Assembly: GCA_023389155.1 (NCBI GenBank)
Contig: JAEWEV010000033.1
Coordinates: forward strand, 1 to 64,000
DNA: 64,000 nucleotides
From: Pseudomonadota bacterium
Lineage (GTDB): Bacteria; Pseudomonadota; Gammaproteobacteria; Burkholderiales; Burkholderiaceae_B
Direction of reading: 5' to 3'
Part shown: piece after piece, positions 41,831-50,105 of the stretch
How the letters are laid out: each line of letters begins with the position of its first letter
How positions within the stretch are numbered: the first letter of the stretch is position 1
Notes under the pieces: generated by a model
Databases searched by the model: none
The model's input: only the letters and a program-made list of their open reading frames with translations
Told to the model about the DNA's origin: nothing
Made by a program: the position numbers and the translations under genes

Positions 41831-44800
41831 TTAAAACCTTCTCTTTGCGTGGGTGTTTTTGCCAATCGCTCGGCTGATCTTGGAGTTAGGATTCGCCAAC
41901 TGAGCCGCGAGATAATCCTCGTTCTCTTTGAGCGTGATAATGCGTTGCCCTGTCGGTGACATTGACTGCTCAGCCGAATCTATTCGTCCCCGGGTTTGAT
42001 TGACGATTTGAAGCTCACCGGTGCTTGCTCCGCTGGATAGGCTGGCGACAGTGCCTGATACGGCCGGCGAGTTGACATAGCCACCCTCAGCAAACCCGCC
42101 CATCTGATCCAGGCGACGCAGGTTGTTCAGACCGATTTCACGGACGCGCTGGGCGTTGAATACGTACTCACCTGCGTGAACTACGCCGGCGGGGTCATAT
42201 TTACCACCGGCGCCGGTATAGCCGCCTTCCGCGAATCCTGCCTTTGCGAATCCCATCGAAAGCAGGTTAGTGCCGATAATTGCGGCTGCAGCCGGCACAC
42301 CATTGGCACCAAATGATGCGAGAGATACCGCAGCAGCGGCAGGCGCCCAAGCAGCAGCAGTTTCAGACGCCATCAAGGCGTTGTTTTTCATTGAATCTTT
42401 GGCGAGGGATTCGCCGATGGCTTTAAATAGCAGATACTGGACGCCGAGCTTGACCATCCCGGATATCAATTCGGCGAGAGTGTTCTTCGCCAAATCTTTC
42501 ATCGCCTCGCCGAAGTCCTCAGAGAACACGATGGCGCGCCCGATACTATCTGCGAATCCGTCTAATGCGTCAGATCCGAGATTGCCGAACAACTCCGCTG
42601 CACCAGCCTCCAGATTGGTGAATTCGCCACGTATCTTCCCAAGCGCAACCATGATTACGTCACTGGCCTGACCGAATCCTTGCGCGAGCCGTTCGGCTGC
42701 GTCTGACTCGCCAATCTTCATCAGGGCCAGGTTGTAAGCATCCAGAGACATTTGCCCGTTCTGATATGCCAGGGTCAGCGCTTCGATATCCTTTGCGTTG
42801 TCGCGGTATAGATTGAAGCCGCCCAACTCTTTGGCGCGAGACAATATTTCAAAACGGCGTTCCTCGACATCGAGCAATGCAGCAAGATTCTGCATTTCCT
42901 CTTGCTGCGCCTTCGACAATTTCGACCAGTTGCCAAGTTTCAGTTCGGCGTTGATCTTTTCTAACTCTGTCTCAGTTCCAAGGAAGGCGATTTTCTCCTT
43001 CTGGTTCTTGATCCAGTCTTTGAATTGTTTCTGCTCGCGTTCGTAGGCCTTTTCTTGGTCGGTTTTCTTAGGTGTTGAGCTACCACCAGTTTTCGCCTTG
43101 GCAATTTTCGGCACCGTAGTTGCTCGTATATTGGCAACTGTTTGCTTAACTCTGGCCTGCAGTTGCTCAAACTCTTTCAACGACGCAAGACTAGCTTCCG
43201 ACTGCGCTCCTTGTAATGCGCTCGTAGCTGTAATGCCCATTGCCAGCAGATCAAAGTACGCCTTCGCAAACGCCATGTTGTAGACGATCTGAGCCTGCTC
43301 CTGAATCAGCGCATCGATCCGTTTCTGCGCGCCTTCTTGAGCCTTTTTATCCCCATCGACAATGGCTTTCTTCAGGTCGTCAATCGCATCTTTCTGTGCG
43401 CCAATTGCTCCAACCAGTTTTTGTTGTTCTTCAGTGGCCCCCATCGCCGCAGCTTTGTACTCGGCCAACTGGGCCGCAGTCATTCCGGCTGTATCCCGGG
43501 CCTCGGTCAATGTCTGAACAAATTTGTCCCATTTCTCTCCGGATATGCCCGCAGCCTTTTCCGCCTCTCGCTGCAACGCGCTCATAGCATTAGCAGCGGA
43601 TTGAGCAGAGCCGGTCAGTCCGTCTACCATGCGCTTGTGTTCACCTTGTTTGTCAACAAGTGCACTAACGTTGTCCCACTGCTTGCGGATATTCTCGGTC
43701 TGCTGCTGAGTAAGCCCAGCCTCCTGCTGCAGATTAGCAATGATCTTTTGCCCAGCCTCGTATCGCTCGTCATTCGACAACTTCGTGTTTTTCGTCAGAT
43801 CATCCAGCTGCTTTGACGCAGCACTGATCGCTTGGAACTGCGCCGCACTGTTGGCCCCTGCTGCAAAAGCGGTAAACGACGTAAGCATTCCATCAAGAGA
43901 CGAACGGATCGCTTCAGCATCCTCCAACACCTTGTCGCGGTACTTCGTAATCAGCAGTGACTGTTGAGCTTTGGACAGTTCATTGAACTTGACAACCAGT
44001 TCATCCAGAGACAGATTCATCGAAGCAATGCTATCTACCGTCTCGTCCTTGGCCTTCGTCGCCGAGTCGCCAAACGCACCCCAAGCGGCCACTCCCAGAC
44101 CAACAGCGATGGAGATTGCACCGATTGGTCCGCCGATTAATGCTAGTGCACGTCCAGCGAGGCCCGCGGTAACAGCCATCCCGCGTTGTGCCGTAGCTAA
44201 GCCATTCGTTGCAATGGTGAGTCGCTGTTCGGCTGCAGCAAGGTTCGTAGCGGCAGCAATTGACCCGCCGTAGGCCTTTGATTTCTGGACTTCAGCCTGC
44301 GCAGCTGCAACAGCCGCTCTGGCCTGCTTGTATTCCTCGGACGCCAGCGTGAGCGTAGTTGCTGCTGCTCCTTTTGCCGCAGTCATTACCTCATTAAGAG
44401 TGCGAGCGATACGCAAACCTACGAACGTTCCAGCAGCGATTGACAGCGCATCCAGATTGTTCGCCAGCGCGCTGATCACCGCTGCAAGTGCTTGCGAAAC
44501 GCCTGTGCCTTGATTCAGTTCCCCAAAGAACTTGCCTGCCGCATTTTCCAGCTCGACTAAGGCTTGCGCGACTGTCTTTATCCTTGTACCGAATAAGGTT
44601 TCGATTGAATCGCCAGCCTTCTCGATGGCGTTTACTACGGTTTCAGCCGTGAGTTGGCCTTCTTTCGCCATTGAGCGCAACGCACCAATAGGCACATTCA
44701 AGCCGGTAGCAATCGCCTGAGCTAGACCGGGCAAGTTCTCCATGATGGAGTTGAATTCATCCCCTCGGAGAACGCCGGACGCCAACGCCTGACCGAATTG

Positions 44801-45280
44801 AGTCAGGCCGGCAGCCGCGGTGCTGGCTGATGCGCCGGAGATAGCCACGGCTTTCGCAACCTTCTCCGTTAGCCCCTCAACCTGCCCAAGGGACATCCCC
44901 AACGCATCGGCATTTTGCGCAATCCTCTGGTACACCTGACCAACAGAATCCATGGACTGACTTGTCGCTTGGGCGATCCGATACACCCCCTCAGTGCTGC
45001 CCTTCAATTCCTCCTGGCTCTTGGTGACAAGGCGCAGGCGGTTTTGTAGTTCCGTGAAGGAGTCGGCGTACTTGATGACTTGAGCAGCGCCGAAGCCCAC
45101 TCCGGCAATACCGGCCAAACGTGTCAGTTCGGATGTAGTATTGCGGATTGAGACGGAAAGCTGCTTGTCGATCGTGCCGGCTGCGCGCTGGGCAGAAGAT
45201 TGAGCTCGGCGCATGGAGGACTCGAATCCTCCAATATTTCCTACGAGGTCAATCGAGAGCACGCCAATCGTATTAGCCAT
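41831..45280 (-). CDS. tape measure protein
   Basis: An 1149-residue tail length ruler. The N-terminal region has the tape-measure signature (TELQNRLRLVTKSQEEL, SGVLRGDEFNSIMENLPGLA), followed by long Ala-rich coiled coils, hydrophobic stretches near 370-400 and 1000-1050, and a C-terminal GGYTGAGGKYDPAGVVHAGEYVF motif common in siphoviruses. At about 1.5 angstrom per residue the tail would be roughly 170 nm. The start overlaps the GT stop (TAATG). Confidence 0.92.
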   Translation of the reverse strand: MANTIGVLSIDLVGNIGGFESSMRRAQSSAQRAAGTIDKQLSVSIRNTTSELTRLAGIAGVGFGAAQVIKYADSFTELQNRLRLVTKSQEELKGSTEGVYRIAQATSQSMDSVGQVYQRIAQNADALGMSLGQVEGLTEKVAKAVAISGASASTAAAGLTQFGQALASGVLRGDEFNSIMENLPGLAQAIATGLNVPIGALRSMAKEGQLTAETVVNAIEKAGDSIETLFGTRIKTVAQALVELENAAGKFFGELNQGTGVSQALAAVISALANNLDALSIAAGTFVGLRIARTLNEVMTAAKGAAATTLTLASEEYKQARAAVAAAQAEVQKSKAYGGSIAAATNLAAAEQRLTIATNGLATAQRGMAVTAGLAGRALALIGGPIGAISIAVGLGVAAWGAFGDSATKAKDETVDSIASMNLSLDELVVKFNELSKAQQSLLITKYRDKVLEDAEAIRSSLDGMLTSFTAFAAGANSAAQFQAISAASKQLDDLTKNTKLSNDERYEAGQKIIANLQQEAGLTQQQTENIRKQWDNVSALVDKQGEHKRMVDGLTGSAQSAANAMSALQREAEKAAGISGEKWDKFVQTLTEARDTAGMTAAQLAEYKAAAMGATEEQQKLVGAIGAQKDAIDDLKKAIVDGDKKAQEGAQKRIDALIQEQAQIVYNMAFAKAYFDLLAMGITATSALQGAQSEASLASLKEFEQLQARVKQTVANIRATTVPKIAKAKTGGSSTPKKTDQEKAYEREQKQFKDWIKNQKEKIAFLGTETELEKINAELKLGNWSKLSKAQQEEMQNLAALLDVEERRFEILSRAKELGGFNLYRDNAKDIEALTLAYQNGQMSLDAYNLALMKIGESDAAERLAQGFGQASDVIMVALGKIRGEFTNLEAGAAELFGNLGSDALDGFADSIGRAIVFSEDFGEAMKDLAKNTLAELISGMVKLGVQYLLFKAIGESLAKDSMKNNALMASETAAAWAPAAAAVSLASFGANGVPAAAAIIGTNLLSMGFAKAGFAEGGYTGAGGKYDPAGVVHAGEYVFNAQRVREIGLNNLRRLDQMGGFAEGGYVNSPAVSGTVASLSSGASTGELQIVNQTRGRIDSAEQSMSPTGQRIITLKENEDYLAAQLANPNSKISRAIGKNTHAKRRF

Positions 45281-46010
45281 TACTTATCAGCCTTCAGTCT
45301 CATGGGTTGTGGGGGTTTCACTGCTTTGGTTTCCTTCACCGCTTTAAGCTGCCCATAGGCTTCCTCAAGACTCAAGGGCTTTTCCTTGCTCTTGTAGTTC
45401 GGCATAAAGTCGGTGATTTTCTTGCGGTTGCCGTGCACGTTTGAGATGACCGTCGCAACCATGGCAGTGCCAATTTCCACCCGAGAAGATGGGTTCAGGC
45501 TGCCGTTTTCCTCCCTGTACTTGCACCAGTAGAGAAACTCTTGATAGGTGAGATTGCGCTTTGCTTCAGCAATCGTTTTCCCACCTATCCCGTTCAGGAC
45601 CAGTTCGTGCCAGATCGTTTGATCCGGCTCTAGTCCTTTCCCTCGTCCACCTTTTGCGGAACGATCTCAACTTCATTGATCTGGCCGCAAATGGCCTGCA
45701 AGAGAGACGTTTTCATGCGGGAGGTGACCGCAAGTGGGATCTGCTTTCCGTCCTCCTGCAGAACCATGCGATGAACGCGCCGGGCGAGAATGGATTTGTC
45801 GGAGGTCGTTGCATCCATCTGGAAATAGATGAATTCGTAGTCCGCCGCCGACATTTCCTTTTTGATGATTACGTCGAACGTTTTCTTGTTCCACGTAACC
45901 TCACGCTTTTCGGTGCCTTCGTCGATCAGGCCGTCATCGTCGAGAACGTCCGACAGCTTGCCGATGGCTTTAGCCTCGACCGGATCGGCCTTCTTTGTTG
46001 TGCGTGCCAT
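45280..46010 (-). CDS. tail assembly chaperone GT fusion by -1 frameshift
   Basis: The product expected when ribosomes slip back one base at GGGAAAG (45642-45636). It contains the first 125 residues of the G protein followed by about 118 residues in the -1 frame down to the stop at 45280-45282. The T part reads WHELVLNGIGGKTIAEAKRN and YQEFLYWCKYREENGSL, with no start codon of its own needed. This is the layout of lambda gpG/gpGT: the G domains coat the tape measure and T recruits tail tube subunits. Coordinates span both frames. Confidence 0.82.
45630..46010 (-). CDS. tail assembly chaperone G
   Basis: A 126-residue acidic chaperone that ends at TAG three codons after the slip site. It begins MARTTKKADPVEAKAIGK and has YEFIYFQMDATTSDKSILA in the middle. 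It lies between the tail tube gene and the tape measure, the conserved place. Most ribosomes should terminate here and only a few make GT. Confidence 0.85.
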   Translation of the reverse strand: MARTTKKADPVEAKAIGKLSDVLDDDGLIDEGTEKREVTWNKKTFDVIIKKEMSAADYEFIYFQMDATTSDKSILARRVHRMVLQEDGKQIPLAVTSRMKTSLLQAICGQINEVEIVPQKVDEGKD

Positions 46011-46019
46011 GTCCTACCC

Positions 46020-46502
46020 TTACGAAGAAACGCGAGGAATCAGGTTGATATCGCCAGAAATCTGGATACCTACCTCAGACGACACAACCGCGTTCAGGCC
46101 AAATGAGAACGGGAAGGCGGACATATAGCCTTCGAAGGTCAACCAAGAGCGCGTTGGGGGCAGCGTGAAAACGTCATTGCCTGAGCTGTCGGTGCCGACA
46201 GTAGGGGCAGCAGTGCCGTCAGACCAGCCAACAGCCCATTGCAGGGTGTAGCCGGCGCGCTTCAGTTGGTGCAACAGCACGTGGTTTTCGTCGTTAGGGT
46301 CGATCTGTAGGCCAAATGTGGCAGTGCCTGGGGCAGCAAGGCCAGCACGGTAAGTACGGCTCTTGTTGTTCAGGCAAGTGGTTTCGATCTGCTCGATGGC
46401 ATCATCAATGCCGTCCAGAGATGTGATGCAACCTACATCGATCAAAGATCCATCAATTGGATTGATGGCGTAAAAGTCGGTACCTTGTGCAAGAATTGTC
46501 AT
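46020..46502 (-). CDS. major tail tube protein
   Basis: A 160-residue protein with MTILAQGTDFYAINPIDGSL at the start and a beta-rich body containing TATFGLQIDPNDENH, typical of phage tail tube subunits. GGAG lies just before ATG 46502. The longer open frame upstream crosses two terminator hairpins and is not coding. It should be made in high amount. Confidence 0.82.
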   Translation of the reverse strand: MTILAQGTDFYAINPIDGSLIDVGCITSLDGIDDAIEQIETTCLNNKSRTYRAGLAAPGTATFGLQIDPNDENHVLLHQLKRAGYTLQWAVGWSDGTAAPTVGTDSSGNDVFTLPPTRSWLTFEGYMSAFPFSFGLNAVVSSEVGIQISGDINLIPRVSS

Positions 46503-46515
46503 TGCATGACTCCAA

Positions 46516-46538
46516 TAAAAAAAGCCGCACAAGGCGGC
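46516..46538 (-). terminator. terminator just before tail tube gene (second of a pair)
   Basis: Minus strand GCCGC-CTTGT-GCGGC followed by TTTTTTT, ending within a few bases of the tail tube ribosome binding site. Confidence 0.65.
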
Positions 46539-46548
46539 AAACGGGCAT

Positions 46549-46571
46549 AAAAAAACCGCCCTGAAGGCGGT
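46549..46571 (-). terminator. terminator just before tail tube gene (first of a pair)
   Basis: Minus strand ACCGCC-TTCAG-GGCGGT followed by a run of T. It follows the DUF3168 gene stop by 11 bases. Confidence 0.7.
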
Positions 46572-46582
46572 AGTGGGTGAAT

Positions 46583-46957
46583 CTATCGTTTTACAAACCA
46601 GCTCACGTCGAAGCTGGATCGGTGCAATTTGGTTTCGGGTTCCTGATCCTCGCCTCGCCATCCGGTAACGTAGGCGTGAGGTTCAATAGCATCGCGCAGG
46701 GCCTCGGCGGATAGGCGGGAATCATCCGAATTCTCACCATAGACATCAATTTGAATATTGAACCGGTCCATGTCCGGCGCACGGTCTAGTCGATTCTCCG
46801 GCGATCCCCCAGGAACCACCTGCCAGACGGCATACGGCTTTGCAACGTTCTGCGGTGCTCTGCCGAACATATACACACGACATCCCGGTACGGAACCGAG
46901 ACGCGCCTGAACCGCGACGCTGGCTGATGTGATCGCGAATACCGGGGGATAACTCAT
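46583..46957 (-). CDS. DUF3168 tail completion protein
   Basis: A 124-residue gpU-like tail terminator of the DUF3168 family, with RVYMFGRAPQNVAKPYAVWQ and the VYGENSDDSRLSAEALRDAI helix. It stops tail tube polymerisation and joins head and tail. Start overlaps the gp10-like gene by ATGA. Confidence 0.82.
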   Translation of the reverse strand: MSYPPVFAITSASVAVQARLGSVPGCRVYMFGRAPQNVAKPYAVWQVVPGGSPENRLDRAPDMDRFNIQIDVYGENSDDSRLSAEALRDAIEPHAYVTGWRGEDQEPETKLHRSSFDVSWFVKR

Positions 46958-47379
46958 TTCACGGCCCTGAGCAGTTCTTTCTCAAGAGTCTTGGCCGCGC
47001 GCGTTGTCGCTTCCCCTTGAGCTTGGTCATATGCCGGCCGCATAAATGGTCTGGCCGCCATCTTCGAGGTACCGTATTCCAAAAGATTCCAGTGGTAAAC
47101 GGGGTTCGCGGCGGTTGGGCGGATCATCACTCGCTGGACCGGAGAACCTCCATTCTTTCTTGTGCGTGTCGGACTTATTCGATTTGTCACCGCTTTGTAG
47201 ATCGCTTTCGGGGTGCTCTTATCATCCAGTCGTCTTGCGTTAGCACGTACTTGGCGAGCAAATGCCACGCCGCCAGAAGCCAGAGCACGTTGCAGTGGCC
47301 GCCTCTGTAGTTTTGGAGGCAACGACTGCAGTACTTTATTCAGTCGATCAAGGCCCTCGACCTTAACGAATGTCGCCAT
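46954..47379 (-). CDS. HK97 gp10-like tail-component protein
   Basis: A 141-residue protein of the HK97-gp10 family: VEGLDRLNKVLQSLPPKLQR near the start and YHWNLLEYGTSKMAARPFMR, the conserved C-terminal motif. ATG 47379 follows GAGGGTGGAAG; the ORF extends to 47400 but lacks a site. It overlaps the methyltransferase gene by 17 bases. Confidence 0.88.
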   Translation of the reverse strand: MATFVKVEGLDRLNKVLQSLPPKLQRRPLQRALASGGVAFARQVRANARRLDDKSTPKAIYKAVTNRISPTRTRKNGGSPVQRVMIRPTAANPVYHWNLLEYGTSKMAARPFMRPAYDQAQGEATTRAAKTLEKELLRAVK

Positions 47380-48034
47380 CTTCCACCCTCTCAAAAACAA
47401 AGGACGCGATATCTTCGCGCCCTATCACTGTTTCATAATCGTTCCATTCCCGGCGCTTAAAGCCCTGCCGGGCGAACCACGCTGTAATCCCGTCCGCCGT
47501 GAAGTACCAGACATGCTGGTCTTTCCGAAAATGCTTGCTATTCAGACAATGGGTCTCGCTCGTGAAGATCGGAATCGACACAAAAGCGAACTTGCGCACC
47601 CGAGCAACCAGTGCCTCAATCTTGTATTCATGTTCCAGTGAGTCCCAAAACGTCACAGCATCGTGTTCTTCCGCCCAGTAGTCCACGAACTGGCCACGTT
47701 CCTGAAGCCATTCCACGCCTGCCGGATTAATGTCGAATCCCCTCGTCTCGCCGCCCCGCGTTTCAACGAAAGCACCGTCTCCGATGCCAAAATCCACCAC
47801 AGGACCGTCCCAGTACCGCGCCACCATCTTGACCCGGGCCTGATTCAGCGCCCTTCCTATCGGGGTATCGCGGTCTTTCCGGTACTTGTCGAAATACGCA
47901 CGGTCATACGGCATGTCTTCGAACTTGACCGGATAGAACCCCATTCCTTTGTCGGGCCACCACTGGAGTACGTCCTCTTGCAATACTGGGAAGGACTCCA
48001 TCAAGCCAAAATGTGAATTTACGGTCAAATCCAT
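47363..48034 (-). CDS. phage SAM-dependent methyltransferase
   Basis: A 223-residue class I methyltransferase. Motif I is VVDFGIGDGAFVE, motif II around TRGFDIN, and the post-I strand AVTFWDSLEH; the C-terminus has HVWYFTADGITAWF. No DNA-methylase catalytic motif (PCQ, DPPY or NPPY) is visible, so a small molecule, sugar or protein substrate is more likely. It is coupled to a glycosyltransferase gene, with which it overlaps by 131 bases, and lies between connector and tail genes. It may methylate a glycan placed on the virion (inference). Confidence 0.78.
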   Translation of the reverse strand: MDLTVNSHFGLMESFPVLQEDVLQWWPDKGMGFYPVKFEDMPYDRAYFDKYRKDRDTPIGRALNQARVKMVARYWDGPVVDFGIGDGAFVETRGGETRGFDINPAGVEWLQERGQFVDYWAEEHDAVTFWDSLEHEYKIEALVARVRKFAFVSIPIFTSETHCLNSKHFRKDQHVWYFTADGITAWFARQGFKRREWNDYETVIGREDIASFVFERVEDGDIR

Positions 48035-49400
48035 TGATAGTTTTCTCGCATTGGTGGTTGTTGTTCGAGCACATGCAAAACCGGTCTGGGCGAGCCCATC
48101 CAACCCGTTTCAGGTTCATGTACCGCTTATCCGTTATCTTTTCTGGGGCGTTGTGACCGCCGTTGCCGCCCAGGATCACGTACAAGGGCGTACCTGCAGC
48201 GATACAGGCCGGCACGATCCAGCCGACACCACCGACCACCACCGCTGCATGTTGAATTGCAGCCAGTAGGTGAGTCACGCTCAGTTCGCCTTTGTGGTAA
48301 TACTCGTCGGCCTCTGGAGGATCGCCCACAAGCCACTCTTGCCCTTCCTGAACATCCGCGATCGATACGACATGGAACCCTTTCTTTCGCAGGATCCTCG
48401 CTGCCTGATTCACGTATTCTGGTTTAGGACTTCTGGATGGGTTCATCCACTCCCGACGAACTGTAACCGGGCGGATAATTGCGACCGGCTTTCTGGATTT
48501 GATGGGCGATGGGCCGAAATCAGGCAAATCAAATTCCGGCGCAACTTTGAATTTGCCTCTCATTGCAGTCACAATCGAACCGGCTTCCAAGTCCCGTGGT
48601 CCGTACGATATCTGTATCGTTTCGGCGAATTCCGGCGCCTTGTACCAGCGACAACGTGTCTTGTTGATGTTCTTGGCCTGAGTTCGAAGCCGCGTTTCCG
48701 GCTTGACACACTTCACATTCAGATCAGCGTATAACTCCGGCCACGAAGTCATCAGGTACGCACCTGGAAATTGCTTCACAAATCCGCGCTGGTAGATTGA
48801 GTCCCCCAATCCATACATCCCCCGGATCAATAAGGCGGCTTCCTTCGGCTGGCATATTTCCCGCTTCAAGTCGCCCACCCGATAACACTTGAGCGCTGTT
48901 TTTCGACTGCAATTGACCACATCGACCTTCATAGCCTTTGCAATCATCGCTATCTGATGAAACTGAGCCATCCATTTCTTGCATTTGATGCTGTCTGGAT
49001 TCTGCGTTCTCGCGTGATCGCCATGCCAATGCGTCCCATCCTCGACTGAGCAGTCATAGCCCAGCAAGATGACCTTGTTCGCTCCCTGTTCAATCGCCAA
49101 CTGAATCGCCCGCATTCCGCTGTTATACGCCCCGTATGCGGTATGCATGTTCAGATCATGTTTTACAGATGCCTGGCGTGTGCACGTCCATCGCTCTGCA
49201 GGGATATCTATCTCTTTACCGTACGCATCCCACCAGGCCAAATCACCGCCATAGATCACATCGCAAGACCGCGCCATCTTCCAACTGCTGTTTACCGCTA
49301 TCGTAGGCAGGCCAGACTTACGGACGACCTCACAATCTCCCTTGGTCAGGCTCGGACCGGATCCGATACAAACCACTGTTTTTCTGTGCCAGCGTTTCAT
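47904..49400 (-). CDS. DUF115/Maf-like plus GT9-like glycosyltransferase fusion
   Basis: A 498-residue two-domain protein. The first 185 residues resemble MptE-like/DUF115 proteins (VVCIGSGPSLTKGD, TIAVNSSW, KVILLGYDCSVEDGTHWHG). From about 190 the chain resembles glycosyltransferase family 9 heptosyltransferases (LLIRGMYGLGDSIYQ, PVAIIRPVTVRREW, AAVVVGGVGWIVPACIAAG). The last 40 or so residues overlap the methyltransferase start and may be a weakly constrained extension. It sits in the head-tail connector operon, so a virion protein or host glycan is the likely acceptor (inference). Confidence 0.78.
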   Translation of the reverse strand: MKRWHRKTVVCIGSGPSLTKGDCEVVRKSGLPTIAVNSSWKMARSCDVIYGGDLAWWDAYGKEIDIPAERWTCTRQASVKHDLNMHTAYGAYNSGMRAIQLAIEQGANKVILLGYDCSVEDGTHWHGDHARTQNPDSIKCKKWMAQFHQIAMIAKAMKVDVVNCSRKTALKCYRVGDLKREICQPKEAALLIRGMYGLGDSIYQRGFVKQFPGAYLMTSWPELYADLNVKCVKPETRLRTQAKNINKTRCRWYKAPEFAETIQISYGPRDLEAGSIVTAMRGKFKVAPEFDLPDFGPSPIKSRKPVAIIRPVTVRREWMNPSRSPKPEYVNQAARILRKKGFHVVSIADVQEGQEWLVGDPPEADEYYHKGELSVTHLLAAIQHAAVVVGGVGWIVPACIAAGTPLYVILGGNGGHNAPEKITDKRYMNLKRVGWARPDRFCMCSNNNHQCEKTINGFDRKFTFWLDGVLPSIARGRTPVVARQRNGVLSGQVRRHAV

Positions 49401-49744
49401 TGCCCAGTGACGCTCACGCCTTCTGATACCGGAATCGTGATGTATTCAAGGCCACTTGACGTATCTTCCAAAAATCCATGGATGTTGTAGACCCGGTTCC
49501 GATGGATGATCCGCATATCAGCCGTCAACCCGTCTCGATGCCGAATAACCATGCGGGCAGTCACTTTTGACTGAACGGCCTGAGCCGCGATCAACTCACG
49601 AGCAGACAATGGCTCGACCGCTGCCCATACCGTTGCAATGGTTTCCCATTCGCCAATCTCAGCGCCAGTAACTGGGTCTTGCCCGGTTACCTGCCATTTT
49701 TGTATCTGGACGCGGTGCCTTAGCCGGCCGGCGGCGATACTCAT
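49397..49744 (-). CDS. head closure protein (phage_H_T_join)
   Basis: A 115-residue head-tail joining protein. It starts MSIAAGRLRHRVQIQ and includes VWAAVEPLSARELIAAQ, typical of SPP1 gp16/HK97 head closure proteins. It overlaps both neighbours by four bases. Confidence 0.87.
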   Translation of the reverse strand: MSIAAGRLRHRVQIQKWQVTGQDPVTGAEIGEWETIATVWAAVEPLSARELIAAQAVQSKVTARMVIRHRDGLTADMRIIHRNRVYNIHGFLEDTSSGLEYITIPVSEGVSVTGQ

Positions 49745-50103
49745 GCCACTGTCGGGCGCCGCAGAGGCGTCAGCAATGATGTTGCACCGGGGCTGAGTGT
49801 ATAGCCATGTCCCCAGTGCTCAGGAGCCTGTGGCGCGCCCTCGCCTTCCCGGTATCGGTACTGCGTTGCCACTTCCAGGAGCACAGCAGAACGCACGACT
49901 GGTCTTGTGATAGGCCCGTTTGAATCCTCAACGACTACAGGATCGCCAGAAGAGTCCAAAATCGTCTCATATGCGCGCATCGGATCTTTCAGCCAAAGCA
50001 ATACCGCCTCACTAACTGCAGGGATCATGACGTTCAGCCACGCATCGTCCGCGTCATGATCGATTCGCAGATGAACCCTAGCCTGCTCAAGTGTTACAAG
50101 CAT
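49741..50103 (-). CDS. head-tail connector, gp6-like
   Basis: A 120-residue protein whose MLVTLEQARVHLRIDHDADD opening is diagnostic of gp6-like connector adaptors. AAGGGG precedes ATG 50103; the upstream open frame is not coding. Confidence 0.86.
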   Translation of the reverse strand: MLVTLEQARVHLRIDHDADDAWLNVMIPAVSEAVLLWLKDPMRAYETILDSSGDPVVVEDSNGPITRPVVRSAVLLEVATQYRYREGEGAPQAPEHWGHGYTLSPGATSLLTPLRRPTVA

Positions 50104-50105
50104 GA

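Noticed and set aside
46502..46661. N-terminal extension of the tail tube ORF
   Set aside because: It crosses two terminator hairpins and the DUF3168 gene; ATG 46502 has a good ribosome site and starts a normal tube protein.
47363..48034. DNA methyltransferase for anti-restriction
   Set aside because: Neither DPPY/NPPY nor PCQ motifs are present, so DNA modification is not supported.
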